Shown in pieces: positions 7,658 through 17,882 of a stretch of 64,000 bases of DNA. The notes under the pieces were generated by a model, which worked only from the letters and a program-made list of their open reading frames with translations, did no database searches and was not told the DNA's origin. The DNA lies in NCBI RefSeq assembly GCF_016863555.1, contig NZ_BOPC01000004.1, forward strand, positions 62,001 to 126,000, given 5' to 3'. Numbering within the stretch: the first letter of the stretch is position 1; every line of letters begins with the position of its first letter. Both the position numbers and the translations under genes were made by a program. This DNA is from Micromonospora qiuiae (GTDB taxonomy: Bacteria; Actinomycetota; Actinomycetes; Mycobacteriales; Micromonosporaceae).

Positions 7658-10398
7658 GATAGCGCTCCGGGCAGCCCGAACTGTTCCCGCATCAACGCCA
7701 GGTCCAACCGCACCGTCCGGCCCTCGTCGATGAGGGACAGGACCGCGTAGTTGTCGACGTTGAAGATGCGCTGCAGCGTGATGACGAACCCGGCGGCACG
7801 TACCGGCGACTCGCCGGCGCGTTGCGCAAGCACCGCCAGCGGCAGCACACCCTTCGCCTCCACCAGGGCCCGCATCGCCGCCTCGATTTTCCCGAGGTCG
7901 ACCCGGCGCGGCGTGAGGCCGTGCTGCGCCTTGAAGAGTTCGGTGTCGAGCAACGCCTCCACCAGGGCACCGTCGCCGGCCGCCGGGGCCGCAGCGGCTG
8001 CCGACGTGACCTCGGGTACGTCGAAGAGCCCTTCCCCGGTCTGGGCGGGCGGCCTGCGTCGTTGCCTGGGAGCGGGTGCGGCCGGGGCTGGCGCGGTCTG
8101 CACGGCCGCAGTCGCGGGCCTCGCCTCCCACCAGTCCGGTTGACCGCCCGCCACGGGTGCCCAGCCAGCGGGCACGTCGCTGACGTTCGGCAGCAGGAAC
8201 GCCAGCAGTGGGACGGTCACCTCGGCCAGCGAGGCGCCCCCGTGATAGCCGGCCTTACTCGGCCGGTAACGCAGCATCGGGTCCCAGAGTGCGACGATCC
8301 GGTTGTTCGGTGCCACCACCCGGGGCCCGGTCAGCTCGATCTCACCCGGCCCGCTCGGGCCCGGCCCGCCGCGGTGCCGGGCGGAGGCGGCGTCGGGTGC
8401 CTTGACGTACTCACCGCCGCGTTCCAGGACGTGCCCATGGTCGCTGGTGATGAGGACGGCCCGTCCGGCGGATCGGGCGAGGTCGAGCAGGCTGCGCAGG
8501 AACCCGACGTCGCTGAGCTGCCACCCCGGCTCGTCGCCCTCCCGGCCGTGCGCCAGCGAGTCGTCCACCGTGTTGATGACCACGGCGACCAGCCGGGACT
8601 GGTCCGCCATGGCGGCGGCGAGGTCGCCGGAGACCACCTCGCCGGCCCCACCCCGGGCCGGTCCTTTGTGGAACAGGCACGCGCCCTTGCCCCAGCGGCC
8701 CTCGTCGAACATTCGCGTCTCGTCGGCCTGCCGGCCGCTGCGCAGCGCACCGGCAAAGAGCGAGGTGCGGGACACAGCGGTCAGGGTCGGCAACGCGGCT
8801 ACCATCGCGCGGCGGCGCCCGCTGACGGCCCCCGCCAGCGGGTCGTACTCGACCCAGTGCTCGGACAGCTGATCCGCCAACTCGACGGCGACGGCAGCGC
8901 TCATGCCGTCGAGCACGACGAGCAGGGTCGGGCGCTGCTTGCGGATCAGCGGCTCGACGACCTGCGGGAGGAAATTCTCGATGGTGAGCAGACCACCGTC
9001 GCTTCCGGGGCCGGTGGTCGCCCAGGCGGCCAAACGGTTCGCAAACGATTCGTCGAGATCGCGCCGGCGCCGCTGTGCCCGGTCGTGGATGGCGCGGAAC
9101 GCGCGCTGCAGCTCGGGGTGCACGTCCTCACCGGCCCACACGTGGTTGAGCGCGAAGTCGACCCACCCCCACTCGGCGATCTGCCGGTCGACGCCGTCGG
9201 CGACGCTCACGGCCGGCTCGACCTGCGTGCCGAGCCAGCGTACGAGCCGCTGCGCCATCCGGACGCGGAGGATCCGGTCCGCCTCCGCGTCGGCGAGGCG
9301 GTGCGCGCGGAGTGCCGCCACGGCCTTGTCGAGCGCCGAATCGGCGGAGCCGTCCAGGCCGGCGAGGAGGGCATGCGCCGCGTCCTCGATGCGCTGGACG
9401 AAGCCGACCCGCAGGATGCTGCTGTGGCTGGCACTGCCCCTTGCGCTGAACTGGACGAGCAGTTCCTCGGCACGATCGAGGACCGCGTTGCCCCGCAGCC
9501 GCGTCTCCCGGTCCCGCGCGCCCAGCATCCCGGCCACCACCTGCACGGCCGCCGCTGCGAAACCCCGGACGGTCGGGTCGTCATCGAGATTGCCGAGATA
9601 CTGGTCGATGCGCCCTCGGGCGCGGAGCGCATCTGGCGTATCCGTGCTCCACAGCGCGTCGCAAACCAGGCCGAGTGGCAGCGCGTCCGCACCGTGTCCG
9701 GCCTCGACCAGCGCGAAGAGCGCTCGCGCGGGCCGGCCGAGCTGCTCGATGAGCCACCGGGCGAGCCCGTCGCGTTCGCCCTCGCGCAGCAGCCCGAACG
9801 CCTCCACCGACCCAACCTCGGCGCTCCACCGCAGCAGGGCTGCCGCATCCAGGTCGTCGTGGCTCTCGCCCCTGCGCCGCAGACCAAGCCGCACGGAGGC
9901 GAGATGCCGCAGCGCGACATCCCGGGTGAGTACGCGGCTGGCCAGCTTCGGCCATCCGTTGGGCGGCATGGCGTCCAGCAGTGCCTCTCCCGCCCAGGAC
10001 TCACCTTCCAAGGCGCTGTCCGGTACCTGCGCGCCGAACGCCTCGACGACCAGGTCCCAAGGCTCGACGGTGATCACCCGCTGCCGGAAGACGCGGCTCA
10101 ACACGCCATGCCCGAGACGGGATTCCGGGATGTCGGTGAGCAGCACGAGCACCTCGGCGTCGCGCTCCGCGACGAGGTGTTCCCAGATCGCCAGCGGCGA
10201 CACGCACGGCAGCACCCGGGCCTGGCGTCCACCCGGCAACTGCATGGTGGGGTCGTATGGCCAGTCCGGTTCGGCCCGTACGACCATCACCGGGTACGCA
10301 TCGCCGTTGCGGTGCCGGTCGAGCTGCTGTGCCACCTTCTGCCGCAACGCGATCGGGCTGATCCGCAACGCCTGGGAGGACGCGGCTGCCTGAGTCAC
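7654..10398 (-). CDS. pglZ: BREX alkaline-phosphatase-like protein PglZ
   Basis: 914 residues with the PglZ domain in the middle. LLVVLDGMSAAVAVELAD holds the first metal-ligand Asp (D497), and LITSDHGHVLERG holds D653, H654 and H656. These match the metal site of alkaline phosphatase/sulfatase folds. PglZ is the signature protein of all BREX systems and is needed for phage exclusion; its substrate is not firmly established. Its GTG start overlaps the pglY stop and its stop overlaps brxD, both as GTGA, so pglY-pglZ-brxD is one coupled unit. Confidence 0.93.
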   Translation of the reverse strand: MTQAAASSQALRISPIALRQKVAQQLDRHRNGDAYPVMVVRAEPDWPYDPTMQLPGGRQARVLPCVSPLAIWEHLVAERDAEVLVLLTDIPESRLGHGVLSRVFRQRVITVEPWDLVVEAFGAQVPDSALEGESWAGEALLDAMPPNGWPKLASRVLTRDVALRHLASVRLGLRRRGESHDDLDAAALLRWSAEVGSVEAFGLLREGERDGLARWLIEQLGRPARALFALVEAGHGADALPLGLVCDALWSTDTPDALRARGRIDQYLGNLDDDPTVRGFAAAAVQVVAGMLGARDRETRLRGNAVLDRAEELLVQFSARGSASHSSILRVGFVQRIEDAAHALLAGLDGSADSALDKAVAALRAHRLADAEADRILRVRMAQRLVRWLGTQVEPAVSVADGVDRQIAEWGWVDFALNHVWAGEDVHPELQRAFRAIHDRAQRRRRDLDESFANRLAAWATTGPGSDGGLLTIENFLPQVVEPLIRKQRPTLLVVLDGMSAAVAVELADQLSEHWVEYDPLAGAVSGRRRAMVAALPTLTAVSRTSLFAGALRSGRQADETRMFDEGRWGKGACLFHKGPARGGAGEVVSGDLAAAMADQSRLVAVVINTVDDSLAHGREGDEPGWQLSDVGFLRSLLDLARSAGRAVLITSDHGHVLERGGEYVKAPDAASARHRGGPGPSGPGEIELTGPRVVAPNNRIVALWDPMLRYRPSKAGYHGGASLAEVTVPLLAFLLPNVSDVPAGWAPVAGGQPDWWEARPATAAVQTAPAPAAPAPRQRRRPPAQTGEGLFDVPEVTSAAAAAPAAGDGALVEALLDTELFKAQHGLTPRRVDLGKIEAAMRALVEAKGVLPLAVLAQRAGESPVRAAGFVITLQRIFNVDNYAVLSLIDEGRTVRLDLALMREQFGLPGALS

Positions 10399-13300
10399 GG
10401 CACGATTCTCCAGGTCACCTCGATCGTGGCGTCGGGATGGTCTGCCGAGAACTCGCGCAGGTCATCCAGCGCGTCGGCCAGGGCGCTGCTCTTGACCTGC
10501 CGGCGCCCTCCCTGTGCGGGGAGGCCCGCCGCCGGCCCGCTACCAGTGCCGGAACCCGAACCTGCGCCACGACCGCTGCCCGGACCTGCGCCGGTGCCGC
10601 CGCCCCCACCGGTCGCCCGCCGGAGCAGCGCGGTGGCGTCGGTCTGCGCGCGACGCAGGGCCGCTCCGAGCGCAACGGTCAGCTCGTCGGCCTGGGCTGC
10701 CCGGCGCAGTTCGGTGAGGATCGCCGCAGCCTCGACCACGTGGGGTTCCGGCAGGTTGGCCACGATCTCGAAGGTGTCCCAGGGCGCCGACGCCAGTGCG
10801 GCCGAAACCTGGGCGGCGCTGCTGATGCTCCTGCCGGTCCGGTCGGGCGGGCCGGCAAGGTCGGCGCGGGCGAGACGCTCCACGGCATCCTTGGGCGAGG
10901 GCGCATCGGCCAGCCCATCGAGCAGGTCAGCGGCGGCGCGGGCGGTGGCGAGCCGTCCGGAATCCTGGTTCAGCCGCAGCCAGTCCGCGTGCTGTTCCAG
11001 CCGAGCCACCAGGTCGCTGACCGGCTGCCGATGCCGCCCCGCCTGCGTCAGCAGATCCCGGCCGAAGAGGGCCACGAGACGACCCCGGCGCAGCGCCAGC
11101 GACTGGAAGCCGAAGATGGCGGCCGCCCGGGATCGGGCCGTGTCCCAGTCCGCCTCGCTGGGCAGGCGTTCCTCGCGCAGCGTGTGGTCGAGGCTGATCC
11201 TGCCGAGCTCCGGTGCGGGAACGACCTGGCTGCCGTGCAGGTAGAACGCCCGGTCGGTCTGCTCGGCGAAGGTCGCCACCACCAGCTGCGCCACGATCGG
11301 GTCAAGGCCGCGCGGTTTCGGGTCGTCCATCCACCGCAGCAGGTCGGCGACCCGCAGTTCACCGGTGATGCCCTCGGCGGCCGCTCGGTGCTGGAAGTGC
11401 TGCGCCCACTCGCCGCCGATGACGAACGCTGCCTCGTGCATGGTGCCCAACCCGAGCGGGTTGGCGATGCGCCGCAGCGTCTGCCGGTGGACCCGCTCGA
11501 CCTCGACCCGCCCTTCGGGCGACTCGACGGCCCGGCGGACGTGGTCGAGGACGACCTTGACCTCGGCCAGGCGGACCGGGTCGCCCTTGCGGTCGGGGTC
11601 GAAGTCGGGGTGCGCGGGGAACTGCTGGCCGAGCATCTGGTCGCCCAGGCTCCGCAGGGCGTCGTTGAACGCGGCACCCATCGGCAGCTTCGGCTCGAGC
11701 GCCCGGGTGAGCGAGTGCAGGTGATCGTCGAAGCCGAGCACCACGTCGGTCGCCTGCTTGGCCGCCAGACCGTACGCCTGCCGCAGGATCCCGGTCATCT
11801 TCGCCAGCAGCGCGCTGCGCTGGTTGGTCAGCGCGGCGTGTGCCCGCCGCCGGTCGTCGGGGTTGAGGTGCTCGGCGTGGCTGTCGAAACGCTGGCCCTC
11901 GAGCAGCTTGTCGATGATGACGAGCTTGCCCAACTCGGTGAGGCGCTCGACCGTCAGCGCGGCGGGGATCCAGCAGACGGTCCGGCAGGGCGTACGGCTG
12001 ACCAAGTCCTGCACGCGCTGCCGGTCGTCGGCCGGGCCATGGCTGCCGTCGTCGAACGGATAGTCGACGATCAGCCGCCAGCCGGCCGGGTCGTTCGGGG
12101 AGAACGCCTCGTCCCGGATGTCGTTGGGGTCCCGGACGTTGCCGTAGACCAGCTCGATGATCCGGCGGCTTCCCCGCCAGGTCAGGCCCGCCTCGGCGAA
12201 GAACGAGTCACTCCACGGCACGCCGAGCTGCTGCCACAGCAGCCGCTGGATCATGTGCTTGCGGGCGCCCTCGTTGTCGTAGTGCTTGGCGGTGGCGAGC
12301 ACACTGTCGACATCCACGCCGACCAGCTCCAGCGACACCACGGGGTCGTCGCCATCGCCGATGCGGATCTCGGCGAACTGGCCGGCCCAGTCGGCGAGCT
12401 TGCGCGCCACCTGGGCCACTTCGCCGCCGGGGATCGGGCTGGTGATGCTGCCGTGGTTCAGCGCCGACAGCCGCCGGGCGGTCAGGTTGCGCAGCGCCGG
12501 CACGCTCGGCGCCAGGGCGGCGAGCAGCAGCGTCTTGATCAGCCGGTCGTCACCGGTGAACGCGCGCACCCGGCCGGCGGTCTCCGCCGGCAGCGCGTCG
12601 CCGCAGCGGGCGGCGTCGAGGTCGTCGTCGGTGAGGCCATACTGGCCGAGCAGGTGGGGACGCAGCTTCAGGTCGTACAGCTTCTGGGCCATCTCGAACT
12701 CGGCCTTGAGCTTTTCGGTGAAGGGCTGGTCGCCGCCGCTGCTGATGACGTCGTAGAGGTCGCCGAGCGGGACGAGCTGGCCGAGCCGCAGGGTGTCGCG
12801 GCGGTCGACCAGGAGTTGGCGCATCAGCTTGAGTGCGGTCCGGGAGCGCTGCAACGCGCTGGAGACGTGCACGAGCGTCGAGATGAAGGCCGGGCTGAAC
12901 GGGTACGTTGACCGGAACGCGTCGACGTCGGCGCCGCTGCCCGAGTCGGTGCCGAGCAGGGTGTCGAAGACCTCCCGGCGTACCTTCGTGGTGGTTTCGA
13001 AGGCCCGGGCGATCGCGTCGGCGGCCGTGGTGTCGCGGGGTTTGAGCAGTCGGCGGCGGGCGATCTCCGGAAGGTTACGGTCCTCCAGCTTGATCACGTC
13101 GAACCGGCCGCTGGCGAGATTCAGGGTGTCCTGGTAGCTCAGCTCGTGGGCGCCGGTGACCTCCTCGCCGACGAGTTCGCGCAGGTCACGCTGGCGGGCG
13201 ATGAAGCTGATGACGGGGATGGGTCGGCGGGTGTCGCCGCCCTCGACGAAGTTGGTGATCTTCTGGATCTCGCGGGAGACGAACTGCTGGTCGCCGATCG

Positions 13301-14138
13301 AGTTGGCCAGCCAGAGGATCAGCTCGTCGAGGAAGAGGATCAGGCCGTGGTAGCCGAGCTCCTTGGCGTGCCGGCTGATCTCCGTCAGACCCCGGTCGAG
13401 GGAGATGAACGCTTCGGCGTCCTCCCGGGCATTACTGAAGAAACCGACGTTCCAGCTGGTCAGCAGGTCGTTGACCAGCTTGCGGCGCAGTTCGTCGGAG
13501 TATGCGCCAGCGAACGCGGCGTCGAGCCGCTCGCTGGTCCAGAAGGTCTCGCTGTCGCCCCACTCGTCCTCGGCGTCGCCGCCGGGCAGCCCGGCGATGA
13601 ACTGCTCGTCGCCGATCTTGGCGCGGAGCGAGGCGGCCTGCTCCAGCAGCGAGTCGGTGCGGTGCACGGCCGGGATCGGGGCCTGCGGATGCAGCGCGCG
13701 GACCCGGTCGACGTAGCCGCCGAGCACCCGCTGCTCCAGCGAGCGGGCGTCGAGCAGGTGGTACGGCACCAACAGGAACTTGCGCCCGTCGAGCCAGACG
13801 CTGTGCTTGGCGACCAGCGGCGCGAACTCGTCCTTGCCCCGGGCAACGTGCTCGCCGCGCAGCAGCGCGTAGAGCACGGCCATGAAGTGGGACTTACCGG
13901 AACCGAACGAGCCGTGCAGGTAGGCCGCCTTGGACGCCTGCCCCTCCACCGCGGAGCGGATCAGCCCGAGCGCCTCGTCGAAGTTGCCGAGCAGCCGGTC
14001 CGTGACGACATAGTCGCGGAGCGTCGCATCGGCGTCGGCGACGCTGTCGGCGAGCTTGAGCACGAAGTCGCTGGTGCTCGTACGCTCCGGGATCTCGATG
14101 ACATCGCGAAGCAGCGGCGCAGGGCTGGGCGAGGACAT
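10395..14138 (-). CDS. pglY: BREX type 2 ATPase PglY
   Basis: A 1247-residue P-loop ATPase. Walker A GSFGSGKSHF is near the N-terminus (Lys 82) and Walker B LILFLDELILWLAN follows. Length, motif spacing and position before pglZ match PglY (DUF6079), the BREX type 2 counterpart of BrxC. A Gly/Ser-rich linker near the C-terminus precedes a short terminal domain. The start is ATG 14138 (MSSPSP), with GGTAGG about 6 bases upstream; a 42-codon upstream extension has no support. It is the first gene of its operon and is transcribed away from the GmrSD-like gene across a ~260-base region. Confidence 0.92.
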   Translation of the reverse strand: MSSPSPAPLLRDVIEIPERTSTSDFVLKLADSVADADATLRDYVVTDRLLGNFDEALGLIRSAVEGQASKAAYLHGSFGSGKSHFMAVLYALLRGEHVARGKDEFAPLVAKHSVWLDGRKFLLVPYHLLDARSLEQRVLGGYVDRVRALHPQAPIPAVHRTDSLLEQAASLRAKIGDEQFIAGLPGGDAEDEWGDSETFWTSERLDAAFAGAYSDELRRKLVNDLLTSWNVGFFSNAREDAEAFISLDRGLTEISRHAKELGYHGLILFLDELILWLANSIGDQQFVSREIQKITNFVEGGDTRRPIPVISFIARQRDLRELVGEEVTGAHELSYQDTLNLASGRFDVIKLEDRNLPEIARRRLLKPRDTTAADAIARAFETTTKVRREVFDTLLGTDSGSGADVDAFRSTYPFSPAFISTLVHVSSALQRSRTALKLMRQLLVDRRDTLRLGQLVPLGDLYDVISSGGDQPFTEKLKAEFEMAQKLYDLKLRPHLLGQYGLTDDDLDAARCGDALPAETAGRVRAFTGDDRLIKTLLLAALAPSVPALRNLTARRLSALNHGSITSPIPGGEVAQVARKLADWAGQFAEIRIGDGDDPVVSLELVGVDVDSVLATAKHYDNEGARKHMIQRLLWQQLGVPWSDSFFAEAGLTWRGSRRIIELVYGNVRDPNDIRDEAFSPNDPAGWRLIVDYPFDDGSHGPADDRQRVQDLVSRTPCRTVCWIPAALTVERLTELGKLVIIDKLLEGQRFDSHAEHLNPDDRRRAHAALTNQRSALLAKMTGILRQAYGLAAKQATDVVLGFDDHLHSLTRALEPKLPMGAAFNDALRSLGDQMLGQQFPAHPDFDPDRKGDPVRLAEVKVVLDHVRRAVESPEGRVEVERVHRQTLRRIANPLGLGTMHEAAFVIGGEWAQHFQHRAAAEGITGELRVADLLRWMDDPKPRGLDPIVAQLVVATFAEQTDRAFYLHGSQVVPAPELGRISLDHTLREERLPSEADWDTARSRAAAIFGFQSLALRRGRLVALFGRDLLTQAGRHRQPVSDLVARLEQHADWLRLNQDSGRLATARAAADLLDGLADAPSPKDAVERLARADLAGPPDRTGRSISSAAQVSAALASAPWDTFEIVANLPEPHVVEAAAILTELRRAAQADELTVALGAALRRAQTDATALLRRATGGGGGTGAGPGSGRGAGSGSGTGSGPAAGLPAQGGRRQVKSSALADALDDLREFSADHPDATIEVTWRIVP

Positions 14139-14398
14139 GCCGCCTACCGTACCGAGAAACGCCGTGCCGGCCGCGACCCAGGCGACCGCCATAGCGTCTG
14201 ATGGCCGATGGGATGACCCGAGATGGCACTTGCCGCCAATCTCCTCCACCGGCACTGCTGTCAAATGAACGACCCAATGCTCTGCACTTGTTCCGCAACC
14301 GTGATTTTGCGAGCATGTCCGTTCACAGTCGTGACCTGATCATCCGACGCGCGCGTGCCAGTTCGGGTGCGCTCCATCAGGAAGGCATGGGGCTGACG

Positions 14399-16216
14399 AT
14401 GGATGCCAACACCTACTCGCTGAAGCAGATCCTCACGCAGGATCGCAGGTACATCATCCCGACCTTCCAGCGTGACTACGAATGGACGCTCGAGGGCCAG
14501 TGGAAGCTGCTCTTCGACGACCTCGCGGAAACCGCCGACCGGCTCTTCCAGGCACGGCAGCAAGCTGCGATCAATGGCGAACCGCTGGCGAAGGCCGACA
14601 AGAAGGTCCCGCCCCACTTCCTCGGTGCGATCGTCTGTGATCAGCTCGCCGCCGCCGTCGGAGGGCTCGACCTTCGCGCCGTGATCGACGGCCAACAGCG
14701 TCTTACGACCGTTCAGCTCATCCTACGGGGCGTGCTGGACGTACTGATCGAACACGCCTCGCCTCGCGCCCGGCAGGTGCGCCGGCTGCTCGAGAACCAC
14801 CCCGACATAGTGGACTCGCCTGAGGAGCAGCACAAGCTCTGGCCTCGCCGCAAGGACCGTGAGGTCTGGCCGTTGGCAATGGGGGACATGCTGCCGGACG
14901 AGGGAACGCACCTCTATCTGCAGGCACGCCGCTACTTTTCGGAGCGGACGCGGGAGGCGGTACACAACGCAGAACCCGAGCGCCTCGATGTCCTGGTCGA
15001 TGCGCTGCTTGACCTCTTCAAACTTGTCGTCATCGATCTCGAGGACAACGACGATGCCCAGGTCATCTTCGAGGTGCTCAACGGGCGGCAGACTCCTCTC
15101 TCCGCTGCCGACCTGGTAAAGAACCTGCTGTTCCTTCGTGGTGAACTTTGCGACGAGAAGGAGCTGGAAAAGGTCTACGACACCTACTGGGCGCCGTTCG
15201 ACGAGCAGTGGTGGAAGACGGAGGTCGGGCGAGGGCATGCCCAGCGTGGCCGACGAGACGTACTGCTCTCGGGGTGGCTCACTGCTGTGTCCCGGTCCGA
15301 GGCGAGTGTCAGCCACCTCTACAGCCAGGTCCGGGGTTACCTGGACGGTGCGGATCGAAAGACGGTCGACGTGCTGGCCGAACTGCACGATTTCGGGCGG
15401 GCCTACCGGGTGGTCGTCGGCGCTGAGCCGGCCGAGTCGGCGGCGCTTCGCCGGTCGTACCAGCGGATTGACGCACTCGGCATCACCACGGCTACCCCAC
15501 TGCTGATGTGGCTGCGTACGCTGCCATCCGACTACATCTCGGTGGTCAGCCACGCGTCGGTGGCGCGCGCCGTCGAGTCCTGGGTCGTCCGCCGGCTTCT
15601 AGTCGGTGCCAACACCCGCGGCTACGGCAAAGTGTTCGTCGACGTACTGAAGGCTGCGGACCAGGCACCGGCCGACGACGCGTTGCTCATCGACGCCGTG
15701 CTGCGGGTACTCCACGGCGTTGACGGCATGCTCTGGCCCGACGACGACGAACTGGTCAAGGCGTTCGTCACCCGCAAGTTCTACGGCAACCTGACTCAGG
15801 AGCGAATCCGCCTGGCGCTCGGCTCCATCGACCAGCATCTACAGGAGAGCAACCCCAAGACCGAACCGGCCACCTTCCAGTACGAGAAGCTGCAGATTGA
15901 GCACGTCATGCCTCGGCAGTGGCGGCAGCACTGGCCCTTGGAATCGGCGGACGACGCTGGCCGGCTCTTCGAGGCGCAGCGCCGGGACGAGGCCCTGAAC
16001 AGGATTGGCAATCTGACTCTGGTCACGCCGACCTTCAACGGAGCGGTGTCCAACGCCGGTTGGGCCGAGAAGCGCCCCGCCTTCGCCGAGCAGTCCAAGC
16101 TTCAGATCAACGGTCTTATCGCCATGCAGAATGCGTGGACGGTCGAGACGATTGAGGCGAGAGGGCGGGCACTGGCGAAGGTGGCTTGCGAGGTATGGCC
16201 CCGCCCTTTGCCATAG
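14399..16216 (+). CDS. GmrSD/BrxU-like DUF262-DUF1524 restriction protein
   Basis: 605 residues. The N-terminal DUF262 domain begins DRRYIIPTFQRDYEW and carries the nucleotidase-type motif DGQQRLTT (D97). The C-terminal DUF1524 domain has the His-Me/HNH box EHVMPRQW (H502) and NRIGNLTLVTPTFN. Fused DUF262-DUF1524 proteins are the GmrSD family of type IV enzymes, which cut DNA carrying modified bases. BrxU, encoded in some BREX islands, belongs to this family, so this protein probably complements BREX against phages with modified DNA. ATG 14399 fits the family start; ATG 14387, only 1 base after AGGAAGG, is an alternative. It is divergent from pglY. Confidence 0.85.
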   Translation: MDANTYSLKQILTQDRRYIIPTFQRDYEWTLEGQWKLLFDDLAETADRLFQARQQAAINGEPLAKADKKVPPHFLGAIVCDQLAAAVGGLDLRAVIDGQQRLTTVQLILRGVLDVLIEHASPRARQVRRLLENHPDIVDSPEEQHKLWPRRKDREVWPLAMGDMLPDEGTHLYLQARRYFSERTREAVHNAEPERLDVLVDALLDLFKLVVIDLEDNDDAQVIFEVLNGRQTPLSAADLVKNLLFLRGELCDEKELEKVYDTYWAPFDEQWWKTEVGRGHAQRGRRDVLLSGWLTAVSRSEASVSHLYSQVRGYLDGADRKTVDVLAELHDFGRAYRVVVGAEPAESAALRRSYQRIDALGITTATPLLMWLRTLPSDYISVVSHASVARAVESWVVRRLLVGANTRGYGKVFVDVLKAADQAPADDALLIDAVLRVLHGVDGMLWPDDDELVKAFVTRKFYGNLTQERIRLALGSIDQHLQESNPKTEPATFQYEKLQIEHVMPRQWRQHWPLESADDAGRLFEAQRRDEALNRIGNLTLVTPTFNGAVSNAGWAEKRPAFAEQSKLQINGLIAMQNAWTVETIEARGRALAKVACEVWPRPLP

Positions 16217-16266
16217 GAACCGGAGGGCCACATTTCGAGTACGTCGCTCGCTGCTGGCCGCAGAGC

Positions 16267-16644
16267 TCAGATGCGCGGATGTGCGTCCTCGATGCGATCA
16301 GCCTTGACGTACGCCAGGAAGTCGGCCTGCTCAGGTGCGGGCAGCCCCGCGAACGCCGAGTAGGCGACGGCCCGCGCGTGCGGCGTTTCCGCTGCCAGCA
16401 GCCCGATGATGGCGGCCCAGGCGAGCGAGACCGAGTGGAACACGCGGTCCCCGCGCAGCGCGGTGAGCCGGCTCAACTCCCCCAGCATGCTTGCCGCGTC
16501 GTCGTCCGCCCTGGCCCGGTCGACCAGCTCGAAAACGGCCTTGCCCCGGTACGGCCCACCGCCGCTGGCCAGCTCTGCCAACTCTTCGTTGCGCATCTGT
16601 CGCACTGGCGGCGGCGTGATGTTCGGCGGGTGGGGCACACTCAT
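16267..16644 (-). CDS. small unknown protein, possible immunity protein
   Basis: 125 residues, mostly helical by inspection, with a Pro-rich N-terminus and no signal or membrane segment. No family recognised. Its ATG overlaps the stop of the toxin-like gene upstream (ATGA), so the two are made together. A small soluble gene directly after a C-terminal toxin domain is the standard place for an immunity gene; that role is inferred from position only. Confidence 0.7.
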   Translation of the reverse strand: MSVPHPPNITPPPVRQMRNEELAELASGGGPYRGKAVFELVDRARADDDAASMLGELSRLTALRGDRVFHSVSLAWAAIIGLLAAETPHARAVAYSAFAGLPAPEQADFLAYVKADRIEDAHPRI

Positions 16645-17882
16645 GGGGGCTCTTCTCCAAAAATCTTCGCGTACTCTTCGCGGATCAACCGGGTCAGGTG
16701 CTCGACGGAGTCCTGGTCACCGATGGACTCCGCATATCTGATCTCCTGTTGGTAGGCGCGCACCTCGTTCTCGTAGCGCACCACGGGGTCTTCGAACCAG
16801 CCTCTCATCCCGACCCAGCCTGCGGCCTGATCCTCGCGGAGATGCTGCATCTCGTGCAGCAACGCGCCGTACGAGGCATCCGGGTCGAGAATCAGGTGCC
16901 CCGGCTGGCCCGGTGACGGACTGGGCCCGTACGCGAGCCCGCCCTCGCGGAAGGTGATCTCGACGCCCAGTTCGCGCGCCTCGAGAATGGCCGCGTCCCA
17001 CTGTTCCGGATGGGTGTCGCGGGCCGCACCCCACTTCCGGAGCGGATCGGCATCCGAGTGCAGCAGGTGTGTGTCGCGGGTCGGCGCTGGCGGCGGTGCC
17101 GAGGCACGGTCGCCGAGACGGCGTAGGACGGTCTGCAACTCCGCGATGAGTTCGCCGAGGCGTCGCAGGATCGGCGCCAGCCGACGCAGGCTGCTGACGA
17201 GTCCGTGCAGCAGCCGGGTGATGCGGGCCACCCACTTGGCGGCAAGGGCGGTGACCTGGGTGACGATCCAGGGAGTGGCCGCCCCCAGCGTGACGCCGGC
17301 TTCGGCAAGCCACACCCACAGGCGTACGGCCAGCACGGAGACGAACTCGGCGATGAGGTCGCGAACCAGTTCGCGGACCATGGCGACGAGTAGCCCGGCG
17401 CCGGTGGTGATCTCGGACATGGCGTTGCTGGCTCGGGCGAGGGCATCCAGTACGGCCTGATGCTCCCGGCTGTGCCGGCGATAGGTGTCGGAAGCCGCGC
17501 CCGTCCAGCCAGCGATCTGTCGGCTCACGGCATCGCCGAGCGTGACGCGCGACTCCCCGATCGCGCCGGTCACGTTACGCCAGGTCTGGGCGTACGCAGC
17601 GATCTGATCGGGATCGCCAGCCAACTCGTCGAGCGCATCGGAGAGCGGTTTGACATGCTCGATCAGCCAGCCGACGCCCCAGGCGACGAGCTGACCCAGC
17701 GGGTCGGTGACGAAGGCGAGGGCGTCCATGGAAACGGCGAAGCCGCCGATCGCCGTGTCGATCCATCCGCCTCCGGCGTAGCTCGCCAGCAGTCCGTCGA
17801 TGTCCTCAGCGAGGTGGACGCCGCTGAGCGCGGTGGTGCTGTCCTGGCGGGAGGCGATGAGCGGGTTGGCCGGCTGGCTCAT
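16641..17882 (-). CDS. WXG100-type secreted protein with HExxH toxin-like C-terminus
   Basis: 413 residues. Residues ~60-165 are helical and contain W-T-G at 126, the turn of WXG100-type secretion partners. A hydrophobic helical stretch (~165-250) and a Pro-rich linker follow. The C-terminal ~140 residues contain L-L-HEMQH (H343, E344, H347), the zinc-binding motif of metallopeptidases. This resembles polymorphic toxins with metallopeptidase-like tips sent out by type VII secretion. ATG 17882 overlaps the stop of the preceding EspC-like gene. A further 75-codon frame upstream lies in other genes. Family membership of the tip is inferred from the motif; no type VII ATPase is encoded in the window. 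Confidence 0.7.
   Translation of the reverse strand: MSQPANPLIASRQDSTTALSGVHLAEDIDGLLASYAGGGWIDTAIGGFAVSMDALAFVTDPLGQLVAWGVGWLIEHVKPLSDALDELAGDPDQIAAYAQTWRNVTGAIGESRVTLGDAVSRQIAGWTGAASDTYRRHSREHQAVLDALARASNAMSEITTGAGLLVAMVRELVRDLIAEFVSVLAVRLWVWLAEAGVTLGAATPWIVTQVTALAAKWVARITRLLHGLVSSLRRLAPILRRLGELIAELQTVLRRLGDRASAPPPAPTRDTHLLHSDADPLRKWGAARDTHPEQWDAAILEARELGVEITFREGGLAYGPSPSPGQPGHLILDPDASYGALLHEMQHLREDQAAGWVGMRGWFEDPVVRYENEVRAYQQEIRYAESIGDQDSVEHLTRLIREEYAKIFGEEPP

Noticed and set aside
7822..11244. Very long + strand open frame (1140 codons)
   Set aside because: It runs antisense to pglZ and part of pglY, has low-complexity Arg/Ala/Pro composition and no domain; a high-G+C shadow.
10437..12911. 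824-codon + strand open frame
   Set aside because: Antisense to pglY; shadow caused by third-position G+C.
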